From NCBI RefSeq assembly GCF_004349085.1, contig NZ_SMFM01000003.1, positions 124,001 through 188,000 of the forward strand: DNA of 64,000 bases, written 5' to 3'. This stretch comes from Flavobacterium caseinilyticum (GTDB lineage Bacteria > Bacteroidota > Bacteroidia > Flavobacteriales > Flavobacteriaceae). The notes under the pieces were generated by a model. That model worked only from the letters and a program-made list of their open reading frames with translations, had not been told where the DNA came from and made no database searches. The translations under genes and the position numbers were made by a program. Positions 16,975 through 26,304 of the stretch are shown here, piece after piece (positions within the stretch are counted from its first letter, which is position 1; each line of letters opens with the position of its first letter).

Positions 16975-18087
16975 TTATTCTTGATTAGGAATCATTAAAT
17001 AACTACCATCTAAATCATTGAAATAGATTTTATATTTTGATTTAGCAACCGGTAAATCTCCTCCGCTTGTTCCGTTATTTGGAAATGCTGAAAAAGCAGT
17101 GTTTCCACCCCAGTTTACGTCCCATGCGTTATTTGCTCTAAATTTAGCTTTACCATCATTTAATGGCAAAACATCTAATGACCAAATATGAGAATTAAAA
17201 GTAGATTGAGTTAATGCTGTTGATGCATCCCATCCTTGTGGTGTGCTATCTCCAATAATACCTACAGTAGTAAAAGTTGCAGCAGCAGCTGCATCATAAG
17301 CCACTAAAGTATACTTTAATGTTTCTGTATTCATTGTGAAAGTATAATATCCTTCAGTTGCAATTGCAAAGTTCGAAGGATCTGGATCTGCTTCAGTAGG
17401 TCTTGCCACAATAGCACCATTATCACCTTTTCCAAACATTGGCGCCCATTGTCCAGGAGTAGAAATTAATTTGAATTCACCCGCTTTAAAGAATCCTGTG
17501 AATTGATATAAATTAGGATTTGTTCCACTTCTAAATAAAGGTTGGTTCTTGTTATTATTATTCCATCCAGCAACAGTTGCATCACCTACAAAATACCAAT
17601 CTGTGAATTCGTAAGGAATTAATCCTGTGTACGCATTAACTAAAATAGTCAATGGAGTTTCAGACATCATTTTTTCAATTCCTGCCAAACTTGAAACGAC
17701 TTTGATATCATAAGACCCTAATTCGTCAGGTGTACCACCCAATTCAATCACCGCTTGATTCAACGTTCTTACAGATACTTCGATTTGCGTTGCTCCAGAA
17801 GTTCTTCCTAATTCGATTGCATCTGTAAAATCTCCACCTTTAACATCCATCAAAAGTTTGTATCCAATTTCAACATTACCTGCATAAGTTGCTTTAGTCC
17901 ACACAAAACGTTCTGCAACATTATCTGCATTTTCTTCCAATAATATGTATGATTTATCATTTTCAGGCGCAACTAACTCAGGAGTATCAATCCCCTCAAT
18001 TACTGGTCTATCTTCTACATCCTCTACGCTACAAGACAAGGCAAGTACCGCAAATAAAGCAATTACTGATTTCGTTATATTTTTCAT
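16975..18087 (-). CDS. SusE/SusF-like starch-binding outer-membrane lipoprotein
   Basis: A 370-residue lipoprotein with lipobox ALSC (Cys19) followed by an acidic run (SVEDVEDR) that fits the surface-export signal of Bacteroidota lipoproteins. Region about 25-150 resembles the SusE N-terminal Ig-like domain. Two later segments (about 165-270, DWYFVGDATVAGWNNN; about 275-368, VGIIGDSTPQGWDAST) look like tandem starch-binding modules of the SusE/SusF type. It would hold starch at the surface for SusCD. It lies directly after the susD-like gene (23 bp), in the expected order C-D-E. Confidence 0.88.
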   Translation of the reverse strand: MKNITKSVIALFAVLALSCSVEDVEDRPVIEGIDTPELVAPENDKSYILLEENADNVAERFVWTKATYAGNVEIGYKLLMDVKGGDFTDAIELGRTSGATQIEVSVRTLNQAVIELGGTPDELGSYDIKVVSSLAGIEKMMSETPLTILVNAYTGLIPYEFTDWYFVGDATVAGWNNNNKNQPLFRSGTNPNLYQFTGFFKAGEFKLISTPGQWAPMFGKGDNGAIVARPTEADPDPSNFAIATEGYYTFTMNTETLKYTLVAYDAAAAATFTTVGIIGDSTPQGWDASTALTQSTFNSHIWSLDVLPLNDGKAKFRANNAWDVNWGGNTAFSAFPNNGTSGGDLPVAKSKYKIYFNDLDGSYLMIPNQE

Positions 18088-18110
18088 TTTTTATTTTTTT
18101 TTATTAATTA

Positions 18111-19709
18111 TTAATATCCAGGGTTTTGTTGTAATTTATTGTTTGATGATAATGCAGTTGCAGGAATAGGAAATAAATTTCTGAACGCTTGAGTTGGTGC
18201 TCCACCAGCTACATTTCCTTTCCAAGGCCATAAATAACTACCGCCTGTAAATTTACCAAAACGAATTAAATCGGTTCTTCTGTGTCCTTCCCAGTGTAAC
18301 TCTTTTGCTCTTTCATCAAGAATCAAGTTTGCACCTGCAGCATCAGCAGTAAGTGAGCTGATTGTTGAAGCATTTGCTCTGGTTCTTAAAGCGTTTATGT
18401 ATCCTCTCGCCGTTGTCAAATCTCCTACTTTACCAACTACCGCACATTCAGCATACATTAAATAAGCATCTGCCAAACGGAACATTGGAAAATCAGAATC
18501 AGAAAAGTCTCCTGATTTATCTGAACCTTGAACTCCGTTTACATCCACATTTCTAAATTTTTGAATTGCATATCCATCCGTAAAATTACTAATGTCAACA
18601 ATTTCTTTAGTTTGTCCATCGGTATAGAATTGACCTCTTGCATCGGTAGTATTCGCACTAAATTTATCTACAAATGCTGATGTTGTTCTGATACCAGCCC
18701 AACCACCATTGATTCCAAATTCAGAAGCTTTCATAGTACCACCAACTGGTGCATGGGTTAAGAAAGTAGTTCCACCATAAGTTTGAGTTCTAAGACCATC
18801 AAAAGCAATTGTGAAAATAAATTCGTTCTGTGCTCCGTTTTTATCATTATCAGCAAAAAACAATTGGTTGTAGTTGGTATGTAAAGCATAACCTGCTCCA
18901 ATTACTTTAGTGATCAATGGTAATGCTTCAGCATACTTATCACTATTGATGTATACTTTAGCATTCATGTACAATTTAGCTTGTAACATCCAAGCTGCTG
19001 CTTGATCTACACGATACGCCTCGTTTGACTTTGCCGCTTTCAATTCTGGAATAATAGCTGTTAATTCCTCATCAACAAACTTATATAATTCTGCTCTGCT
19101 AGCATATTCCGGATAGTAAAAACTCGTTGGAGAATCTTCAGTAACTAAAGATCCGCCACCAAACATATCAATTAAATGCCAATAGGTAAATGCTCTAATG
19201 AAACGTGCTTCTGCTCTGTATGTTTTGATTTCAGCTATTAAAGCAGCATCAAGACCTCTGGCAGCTAACTTTTCATCTGTCGTTTGTCTTAAAAACTCAT
19301 TGCAGTTTACAATTTGAAAAGAAAAACGGGCAAATGTAGCCGTTATAAAACGGTCCAAAGAAGTCCATGTTTGAGAATGTAAATCTTTTATTGTTCCGTC
19401 ATTCCAAGCAATAACCGCTTCATCAGTTGTCAGTTCCTGCATTAACCAAAAACCTCTAATATACTGGCTTTCCCCTTCATCAATTCCGGAGATATCAGGA
19501 GAACCCGCTGCAGTTTGACCTGAAGTAGCAAAGCCTGCGTATAATTTAGCCAGATTTTGTTTATAAGATTCTGGCGTGCTAAAAAATTGTTCTCCAGGAA
19601 CTGCAACATTGCTTTCCGGAGCTTGGTTCAAATCATCTGTACACGATGGGAATAACATCACCAACAGTAACAAAGAAAGGCCCAATACTTTTATTTGTGT
19701 CTTTTTCAT
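18111..19709 (-). CDS. susD: SusD/RagB-family starch-binding lipoprotein
   Basis: A 532-residue lipoprotein with Cys23 in FPSCTDDL; acidic residues follow the Cys, consistent with surface display. SusD-like features are the helical TPR-type body with AEARFIRAFTYWHLIDMFGG, and a C-terminal segment with LDERAKELHWEGHRRTDLIRFGKF, a strong family signature. It forms the lid of the SusCD importer and captures malto-oligosaccharides. It is 17 bp downstream of the susC-like gene in one operon. Substrate specificity (starch) is inferred from the locus. Confidence 0.95.
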   Translation of the reverse strand: MKKTQIKVLGLSLLLLVMLFPSCTDDLNQAPESNVAVPGEQFFSTPESYKQNLAKLYAGFATSGQTAAGSPDISGIDEGESQYIRGFWLMQELTTDEAVIAWNDGTIKDLHSQTWTSLDRFITATFARFSFQIVNCNEFLRQTTDEKLAARGLDAALIAEIKTYRAEARFIRAFTYWHLIDMFGGGSLVTEDSPTSFYYPEYASRAELYKFVDEELTAIIPELKAAKSNEAYRVDQAAAWMLQAKLYMNAKVYINSDKYAEALPLITKVIGAGYALHTNYNQLFFADNDKNGAQNEFIFTIAFDGLRTQTYGGTTFLTHAPVGGTMKASEFGINGGWAGIRTTSAFVDKFSANTTDARGQFYTDGQTKEIVDISNFTDGYAIQKFRNVDVNGVQGSDKSGDFSDSDFPMFRLADAYLMYAECAVVGKVGDLTTARGYINALRTRANASTISSLTADAAGANLILDERAKELHWEGHRRTDLIRFGKFTGGSYLWPWKGNVAGGAPTQAFRNLFPIPATALSSNNKLQQNPGY

Positions 19710-19726
19710 TTTTCTTGTTATTTGTA

Positions 19727-22666
19727 TTAGAAATTAACGTTTAAACCTAACGTAAAAGTAATTGGTCTTGGGTATAGATTTCCATCAATACCTCCAGAAA
19801 TTTCTGGATCTAATCCTTCATATTTAGTAATTACCCAAACATTTTGAGCGGCTAATGTCAATTTAACTAATGAAGAAGCATTGTCTTTTTGATTGAAAGT
19901 ATATCCAACACTAACGTTGTCTAATCTTACAAAAGAAGCGTCTTGAATGTAGTAATCTGATTCGAAACGTTTGGTGTCATTTGATTTGAAACCCGTTTCT
20001 AAAAGATTTTCAACACCATTAGACAAATCTGTATTTCTGATCAAAATGTTATTGAAAGAACCTTTGCTTGAATCTACGTTGTTGTAATTAAAATTACCCC
20101 AAGAACCTCTCCAGTTCATCCCCATATCAAAGTTTTTATACGTAACACTTGTGTTAAATCCGTAAAAAACATCTGCAGCAGGTTTATGAAAACGGTATTT
20201 ATCTTGTTGTGTAATTAATCCATCTTGATTTCTGTCGATATACACACCGTCTAATGCTTTCCCATCCGCTCCGTATGCTTGCTCATATACATAAAATGAA
20301 CTTGGCGCATACCCTACTTGGTGGTTTTGAATCGTATTTCCTGTAGCTCCCTCATAACCTCCAATGTTAATCCCCGGAGTATTTGGTTGTGTAGTAGTCA
20401 ATTTAGTAATTTTAGAATCCTGGAATGTTACGTTACCGCCAATTCTCCATTCAAAATCATCTGTACGAACTGGAATTGCTTCCGCAGCGATTTCAATTCC
20501 TTCATTTTCGATTGTTCCTACGTTATAATTATCAAAGTTTGAAAATCCAAAGAAAGAAGGATTTTGCGTGTATAATAATAAATCTTCTGTAGTTCTTCTG
20601 TATACATCAACACTACCATTAATTCTATTGTTCACAAATCCAAAATCCAAACCTGCATTTACAGTAGTCGTTTGTTCCCATTTCAAATTACTGTTGTACG
20701 GTTGTGGTCTGTAAGTAGTATAAAAATCACTTCCAAACTGGTATTGAGCAGCTGTATTAGAGGCTAAATACAAAGGAATAGAAGGATAACTAATACCAAT
20801 ATCTTGTTGTCCAGTAATACCCCAACCTCCACGAAGTTTTAATGTAGAAATACTGGCTACGTCTTTCAAGAAGTTTTCTTCATTCAATTTCCACGCTAAA
20901 GCAACCGCAGGGAAATTTGCCCAACGATTCGATTCTGTAAATCTTGAAGTACCATCACGTCTGTATGACAAAGTCAATAAATATTTGTCCGCAATACTGA
21001 TGTTTGTTCTTGCGAAAAAAGATTGCAAGTTGATGCGTGACGGGAAATTAGGATCTACAGTAGTGTTATTACTCTGGAAATTAAAATTTGAAGAATTAAA
21101 AGTTTCTCTGAAATCTTGGTATGAATACCCTCCGGTTAAATCAAATACAGTATTGATAGATTCAACTTTTTTGTTGTAATTTAAAAACAAATCCATCAAT
21201 TTATTGAAACGAGATTGTGTTCTTTCATACGTGTTATTAAATCCAGAACCGGATAAACCATTTAAAAAAGCAGCCTCAGTATTACCAAAAGACCTACCAG
21301 TTAATTGATCGTAACCAAAGTTAGCAACCGCTTTCAATTCCGGTAAAAAATGCATTTTATATTCCGTTTGGATGTTTCCAATGCTTCTGTATGCAGTTCC
21401 AAAACTGTTTTGTTGTTCAATTTGAGACAATGGATTTCTACCTGCCAATTGGTTTATTTCAGTTGGAGAAGTATACCATTGGAAAAAAGTACCATCAGCA
21501 TTTCTTACAGATTGTGTTGGATCAAAGCGAATTGCTGAACCTATAGCACCACGATTACTGTAATTACTGTTGATGAGTGACGTATTGTTATTCAATTCAA
21601 TTTTTAAGTGTTTGTCGAAGAAGTTACCTGTTACTCCCGCAGATAAAGTAGTACGCTCCATATTATCTCTTTTCAAGATACCATTTAAATTCGCATATCC
21701 TACAGATGCTCTATATACTACATTGTCAGAACCACCGCTTAACGCAACATTATGATCTGTACCAATAGCAGTTCTGTAAATCTCTTCTTGCCAATCCGTA
21801 TCAGCAGCACCCATTAACGCTATTTGTGCAGCATTTCCGTTAGCCGTTACAAAATCTCTGAATTGAGTACTAGACAAAGCATCTACTTTATTCGTAATTT
21901 CAGATACCTGAAAATTTCCGTTATAATTTACTTGCAAATCACCCGCTTTTCCTTTTTTGGTGGTAATGATAATTACCCCATTAGAAGCACGAGATCCGTA
22001 AATAGCAGTCGCCGAAGCATCTTTCAAAACCGAAATAGATTCGATATTATTTTGATTGATAGTAGTCAATGGATTTCTACTTCCTTCCACTCCTCCAGCA
22101 GCAACTGGCACACCATCTATTACATATAAAGGATCATTGTTGGCCGACAAAGAAGATCCGCTTCTGATTCTGATAGTTGCGCCTTCCCCCGGAGAACCAC
22201 CTCCATTAATGATTTGCAAACCAGCTACTTTTCCTTGAATCATTTGATCCGCAGAGGTTACCGGTCCTTTATTAAAATCTTCCGCAGTCAAAACCGTTAC
22301 GGCTCCTGTTGCATCTTTCTTCTTAACCGTACCGTAACCTACCTGAATTACGACTTCCTGCAATTGATTAGCATCTTCTTCTAAAGATACATTTAATGAA
22401 CTTTGAGCAACATAAGTCACGATAGTGCTTTTGTAACCAATGAAAGAAAATACGATTCGATCGCCACTCTTCACATTAGATAACTGGTATTTTCCATCAA
22501 AATCGGTAGAAACACCAGTAGCAGCACCCTGTACATTTACATTTACCCCCGGAATTGGCTGTCCTGATACCTTATCAAGAACAGTTCCGCCTACAGTATT
22601 CTGAGCCAGAACACTAAAAGGGAGCAGCAGTAATAAAATTAACAACTTTTTATAAATTGTTTTCAT
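19727..22666 (-). CDS. susC: SusC-like TonB-dependent transporter
   Basis: A 979-residue outer-membrane transporter. It has a signal peptide (ends VLAQ), a carboxypeptidase-regulatory-like beta-sandwich (about 24-105, VGGTVLDKVSGQPIPGVNV), the SusC signature before the plug (EVVIQVGYGTVKKKDATGAV), a plug domain (about 115-235, IRIRSGSSLSANNDPLYVID), and a long barrel ending in TFTLGLNVNF. It would import malto-oligosaccharides released from starch together with SusD. It is the first gene of the minus-strand operon and faces the LacI-type regulator across a 233-bp intergenic region containing a palindrome. Confidence 0.95.
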   Translation of the reverse strand: MKTIYKKLLILLLLLPFSVLAQNTVGGTVLDKVSGQPIPGVNVNVQGAATGVSTDFDGKYQLSNVKSGDRIVFSFIGYKSTIVTYVAQSSLNVSLEEDANQLQEVVIQVGYGTVKKKDATGAVTVLTAEDFNKGPVTSADQMIQGKVAGLQIINGGGSPGEGATIRIRSGSSLSANNDPLYVIDGVPVAAGGVEGSRNPLTTINQNNIESISVLKDASATAIYGSRASNGVIIITTKKGKAGDLQVNYNGNFQVSEITNKVDALSSTQFRDFVTANGNAAQIALMGAADTDWQEEIYRTAIGTDHNVALSGGSDNVVYRASVGYANLNGILKRDNMERTTLSAGVTGNFFDKHLKIELNNNTSLINSNYSNRGAIGSAIRFDPTQSVRNADGTFFQWYTSPTEINQLAGRNPLSQIEQQNSFGTAYRSIGNIQTEYKMHFLPELKAVANFGYDQLTGRSFGNTEAAFLNGLSGSGFNNTYERTQSRFNKLMDLFLNYNKKVESINTVFDLTGGYSYQDFRETFNSSNFNFQSNNTTVDPNFPSRINLQSFFARTNISIADKYLLTLSYRRDGTSRFTESNRWANFPAVALAWKLNEENFLKDVASISTLKLRGGWGITGQQDIGISYPSIPLYLASNTAAQYQFGSDFYTTYRPQPYNSNLKWEQTTTVNAGLDFGFVNNRINGSVDVYRRTTEDLLLYTQNPSFFGFSNFDNYNVGTIENEGIEIAAEAIPVRTDDFEWRIGGNVTFQDSKITKLTTTQPNTPGINIGGYEGATGNTIQNHQVGYAPSSFYVYEQAYGADGKALDGVYIDRNQDGLITQQDKYRFHKPAADVFYGFNTSVTYKNFDMGMNWRGSWGNFNYNNVDSSKGSFNNILIRNTDLSNGVENLLETGFKSNDTKRFESDYYIQDASFVRLDNVSVGYTFNQKDNASSLVKLTLAAQNVWVITKYEGLDPEISGGIDGNLYPRPITFTLGLNVNF

Positions 22667-22779
22667 ACTTTTTGTTTAAATTAATTTAATTTTTCTTGAG
22701 TTTTCAAGCTTAACGATTACTTCGAATGTTAAATGTATGTAAATTTTATGTTTCCAGACAAACATCGCTTTTATTTAAG

Positions 22780-22793
22780 TTACGAAAACGTAA
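22780..22793. promoter_or_regulatory. candidate operator between susC and lacI-type regulator
   Basis: The perfect 14-bp palindrome TTACG-AAAA-CGTAA lies about 113 bp upstream of susC and 107 bp upstream of the regulator start. Size and position fit a LacI-family operator. A TTACG half-site also occurs just before the regulator gene (near 22870) and just before the maltose transporter start (near 24215). Confidence 0.5.
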
Positions 22794-22899
22794 TAGTGTT
22801 GAAAACTTTCTGATTTTCATAAATTTTTATCGGTTTAATTACCATTTGTAAAATTAAATTTTATCTTTATTACGAAATAAATTTTACCACTTCTTCAAC

Positions 22900-23922
22900 A
22901 TGAAAAGGAAAATAACGCTTAAACAAATTGCAAAAGAATTAGATGTATCCATTTCTACCGTCTCTAAATCGTTGCGAAACAGCCTCGAAATAGGAGAAGA
23001 AACCAGATTAAAAGTGCAGGCATTTGCGAAATTCTATAATTACAAGCCTAATAATATTGCCCTCAGTTTAAAAAACAGAAAAACCAAAACCATTGGAATC
23101 ATTATTCCTGAAATTGTACACCATTTTTTCTCCACAGTAATCAATGGTATCGAACAAGTGGCGAATGAAAATGGCTATAGCGTGATCATCTGTCTTTCGG
23201 ACGATTCTTTTGATAAAGAGGTCCTTAACATGGAAATGCTTGCTAATGGAAGTATTGATGGTTTCATCATGTCGCTTTCTAAAGAAACCCAATTCAGAGG
23301 CGATTTTCACCACATCACCGAAGTGATTAATCAGGGAATGCCCGTGGTCATGTTTGACAGGGTTACCAATGAAATTCTTTGCGACAAAGTAATTATAGAC
23401 GATAAACACGCAGCTTACGAGGCCGTTCAGAGTTTAATTGACAAAGGACGAAAAAAAATAGCGCTGGTCACCACCGTCGATTACGTAAGCGTAGGCAAGC
23501 TCCGAACTGATGGCTACATCAAAGCACTGCTGGATAATGAACTCCCTTTTGATGAAAATCTGATCATTAAAATTGAAGATATCGATTCGTGCGAAGTCAC
23601 CATTGGAAAATTACTCGAAGACAAAGCTATTGACGCCGTTTTTGCAGTGAATGAACTTTTTGCCGTGACCATTATAAAAACCGCCAATAAAATAGGATTG
23701 AATGTTCCAAATGATTTAGCGGTTATCGCTTTTACAGATGGTATCATTTCAAAATATTCAACGCCAACTATCACCACAGTAAGTCAAAGCGGAATAAAAA
23801 TGGGAAACAAAGCCGCAAAAATGTTAATTGACAGACTCGAATCTGAAGAAGATGAAGAAGATGAAAATTACAAAACCGAAGTAATTGAAACGCATTTAAT
23901 CGAAAGAGAATCTACAAATTAG
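22900..23922 (+). CDS. LacI-family regulator of the starch locus
   Basis: A 340-residue transcription factor. The N-terminal LacI helix-turn-helix is clear (TLKQIAKELDVSISTVSKSL, residues about 6-25), with the hinge helix region NNIALSLKNRKTKTIG. The rest is a periplasmic-binding-protein-like ligand domain (about 62-330). It is divergent from susC and 300 bp upstream of the maltose transporter, so it probably controls both operons in response to maltose or a derivative. In the classic Bacteroides sus locus this role is played by SusR, which is unrelated in fold; flavobacterial loci often have a LacI type instead. The acidic tail ESEEDEEDENY is unusual. Confidence 0.9.
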   Translation: MKRKITLKQIAKELDVSISTVSKSLRNSLEIGEETRLKVQAFAKFYNYKPNNIALSLKNRKTKTIGIIIPEIVHHFFSTVINGIEQVANENGYSVIICLSDDSFDKEVLNMEMLANGSIDGFIMSLSKETQFRGDFHHITEVINQGMPVVMFDRVTNEILCDKVIIDDKHAAYEAVQSLIDKGRKKIALVTTVDYVSVGKLRTDGYIKALLDNELPFDENLIIKIEDIDSCEVTIGKLLEDKAIDAVFAVNELFAVTIIKTANKIGLNVPNDLAVIAFTDGIISKYSTPTITTVSQSGIKMGNKAAKMLIDRLESEEDEEDENYKTEVIETHLIERESTN

Positions 23923-24023
23923 ATTTTTAGATTTATAGAGAATATGAAGACTTTTACCAATAATAATTTTTAGTACAATGACCAATTTTGGAACCTAAAA
24001 AATCTACGAAATCTAAAAATCTA
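23920..24023. repeat. long-range inverted repeat after regulator gene
   Basis: TAGATTTTTAGATTT (23920-23934) is perfectly inverted at 24009-24023, with about 74 bp between. The left arm includes the regulator stop codon. Together with 24182-24200 this is all I see in the 300-bp gap before the transporter. Confidence 0.65.
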
Positions 24024-24181
24024 GCTAATCTAGGTAGTCCATTCCGTATTATATTCAGTACTACAACCTTGTAGTAAAAAATGTTTCTCATTATTTGTTT
24101 GCGAAAAACAATAGTTTGAAATATATTTTTATATTTACCTCTCAAAACTTTAACTTTTACTTCGAAAATAAGATAAGTTTT

Positions 24182-24200
24182 GATAAGCATAGCGCTTATC
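24182..24200 (+). promoter_or_regulatory. inverted repeat in leader of maltose transporter
   Basis: GATAAGC (24182-24188) and GCTTATC (24194-24200) form a 7-bp stem with a 5-nt loop, followed by a T-rich stretch, 24 bp before the transporter start. It could be an operator or a weak attenuator; the sequence alone does not decide. Confidence 0.45.
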
Positions 24201-24223
24201 GTTTAATTTTTTAAATTACGATA

Positions 24224-25588
24224 ATGGAAAAGCGTAGATTAAGTTTCTGGGAAATTTGGAACATGAGTTTCGGTTTCTTGGGAATACAGATGGGTTTTGC
24301 CCTTCAAAATGCTAATGCCAGCAGAATTCTCCAGATTTTTGGCGCTGACGTTCATGAATTGTCCTGGTTTTGGATCATTGCCCCTTTAATGGGACTTATT
24401 GTACAGCCCATCATAGGCCATTACAGTGACAAAACTTGGGGGAAATTTGGAAGACGAAAACCATTCTTTTTAGTGGGTGCTTTATTAGCCTCTATAGGTT
24501 TAATATTAATGCCACAAGCCGAGATTTTCATCGCTTTTCTGCCTGCCTTATGGGTTGGTGCCGGAATGCTAATGATCATGGATGCTTCTTTCAACATTGC
24601 CATGGAACCTTTCAGAGCTTTAGTTGGAGATAATTTAAGAACCGACCAAAGAACGCTGGGATTTAGCGTACAAACCGCATTAATTGGTTTTGGTGCCGTT
24701 ATTGGTTCATGGTTACCGTATGTTTTAACGAATTGGTTTGGCGTTTCAAATAGAGATGAGGATGGCGGCGTTCCTATGCATTTAATCTTATCATTCATAA
24801 TTGGGGCTGCTATTCTTGTTGGTTCTATCTTGGTTTCCATATTTACGACAAAAGAATATTCTCCGGAAGAATTAGCAAAATTTGAGGACGAAATGGCACA
24901 TCAGCAAACTAAAGTGGCTGATGCAAATCCAAAAGAATCGAGTTTACTGGACATTTTTGATGATTTTAGAAAAATGCCTACCACAATGCGACAATTAAGT
25001 TGGGTACAATTTTTCTCTTGGTTTGGTCTTTTTGGAATGTGGGTTTTCACCACTCCTGCCATAGCCCAGCATATTTATGGTTTACCCATTACAGACAGCA
25101 AAAGCGAAGCCTATCAAAATGCAGGAGACTGGGTTGGAGTACTGTTTGGTATTTACAATTTAGTATCTGCTTTCTATGCATTTGCTTTGCCATATATTGC
25201 GAAAAAATTCGGAAGAAAATTAACACACTCCATCTCCTTAATTATCGGAGGACTAGGACTAATTTCCATCTATTTTGTACCCAATGAAGACTGGTTAATT
25301 CTTTCCATGGTTGGTGTTGGAATTGCTTGGGCAAGTATTTTATCTATGCCGTATGCCATATTAGCCGGATCAATATCTCCAATGAAAATGGGCGTTTACA
25401 TGGGTATTTTCAACTTCTTTATCGTTATTCCCCAAATTATCAATGCCTTAATTGGCGGACCTTTAGTTAAATATTTATACAATGACAATGCCATATTTGC
25501 ATTAGTTACCAGTGGCATCAGCTTCTTGATTGCTGCTATATTAGTAGTGAAAGTAAAAGATGTTGATGACGTAATAAAACAACAATAA
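24224..25588 (+). CDS. MFS maltose transporter (SLC45/GPH-like)
   Basis: A 454-residue inner-membrane sugar:cation symporter with about 12 helices. N-terminal WEIWNMSFGFLGIQMGFALQ, the loop motif HYSDKTWGKFGRRKPF, and the second-half motif YIAKKFGRKLTHS resemble SLC45/MalY-type disaccharide porters common in Bacteroidota starch loci. It begins the operon with beta-phosphoglucomutase (1-bp overlap, TAATG) and maltose phosphorylase, so maltose is the likely cargo. The central hydrophilic loop spans about residues 215-260. A hairpin lies in its leader. Confidence 0.88.
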   Translation: MEKRRLSFWEIWNMSFGFLGIQMGFALQNANASRILQIFGADVHELSWFWIIAPLMGLIVQPIIGHYSDKTWGKFGRRKPFFLVGALLASIGLILMPQAEIFIAFLPALWVGAGMLMIMDASFNIAMEPFRALVGDNLRTDQRTLGFSVQTALIGFGAVIGSWLPYVLTNWFGVSNRDEDGGVPMHLILSFIIGAAILVGSILVSIFTTKEYSPEELAKFEDEMAHQQTKVADANPKESSLLDIFDDFRKMPTTMRQLSWVQFFSWFGLFGMWVFTTPAIAQHIYGLPITDSKSEAYQNAGDWVGVLFGIYNLVSAFYAFALPYIAKKFGRKLTHSISLIIGGLGLISIYFVPNEDWLILSMVGVGIAWASILSMPYAILAGSISPMKMGVYMGIFNFFIVIPQIINALIGGPLVKYLYNDNAIFALVTSGISFLIAAILVVKVKDVDDVIKQQ

Positions 25589-26241
25589 TGAATACAAAAG
25601 CATTTATATTCGACCTGGACGGGGTGATTGTTGACACGGCTAAATACCATTATTTAGCGTGGCAAAAAATCGCAAATGAATTAAAGATTGAATTTACACA
25701 CGAACATAATGAATTATTAAAAGGAGTAAGCCGCGTGCGCTCTTTGGATATTATATTAGAGTTAGGAAAAGTGGAAGCTTCGCAAGAAGACAAAGACCGC
25801 TGGCTGGTTCAAAAAAATGAAGACTATTTATCCTATTTAGTAGACATGGATGAAAGTGAGATTCTTCCGGGAGTCTTTCCTATTTTAAAATTTTTAAAAG
25901 AAAACAACCAACCCATCGCATTGGGTTCAGCCAGTAAAAATGCCAGACCAATTTTAGAAAAAACAGGACTACTCTCCTATTTTGATGCCATTGTAGATGG
26001 AAATGATGTAACCAATGCCAAACCGGATCCTGAAGTTTTCCTAATGGCTGCAAAACTATTGAACACTACTCCCGAAAATTCAATCGTTTTTGAAGATTCA
26101 GTAGCGGGAATTCAAGCAGCAAATATTGGTAATATGACCAGCATAGGAATTGGGGAAGCATCTACTTTGCATGAAGCAAAATACATCTTTAAAGATTTTA
26201 CTGAGATAGAAACATCATTCATTGCAAGTTTGATAAAATAA
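25588..26241 (+). CDS. pgmB: beta-phosphoglucomutase
   Basis: A 217-residue HAD-superfamily enzyme that converts beta-glucose-1-phosphate, made by maltose phosphorylase, to glucose-6-phosphate. The nucleophile motif FDLDGVIVDT contains Asp9 and the acid/base Asp11. The cap domain follows, then the second HAD motif LGSASKN, and the third DAKPDPEVF-like region (VTNAKPDPEVF) with VFEDSVAGIQAA. Length is normal for PgmB. The start codon overlaps the transporter stop, indicating coupling. Confidence 0.95.
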   Translation: MNTKAFIFDLDGVIVDTAKYHYLAWQKIANELKIEFTHEHNELLKGVSRVRSLDIILELGKVEASQEDKDRWLVQKNEDYLSYLVDMDESEILPGVFPILKFLKENNQPIALGSASKNARPILEKTGLLSYFDAIVDGNDVTNAKPDPEVFLMAAKLLNTTPENSIVFEDSVAGIQAANIGNMTSIGIGEASTLHEAKYIFKDFTEIETSFIASLIK

Positions 26242-26304
26242 AACGAAATGTATTTTTAAAGTTTTGAGACAACTTGAAACCTTAAACTTTAAACAAAAAA
26301 TAAA

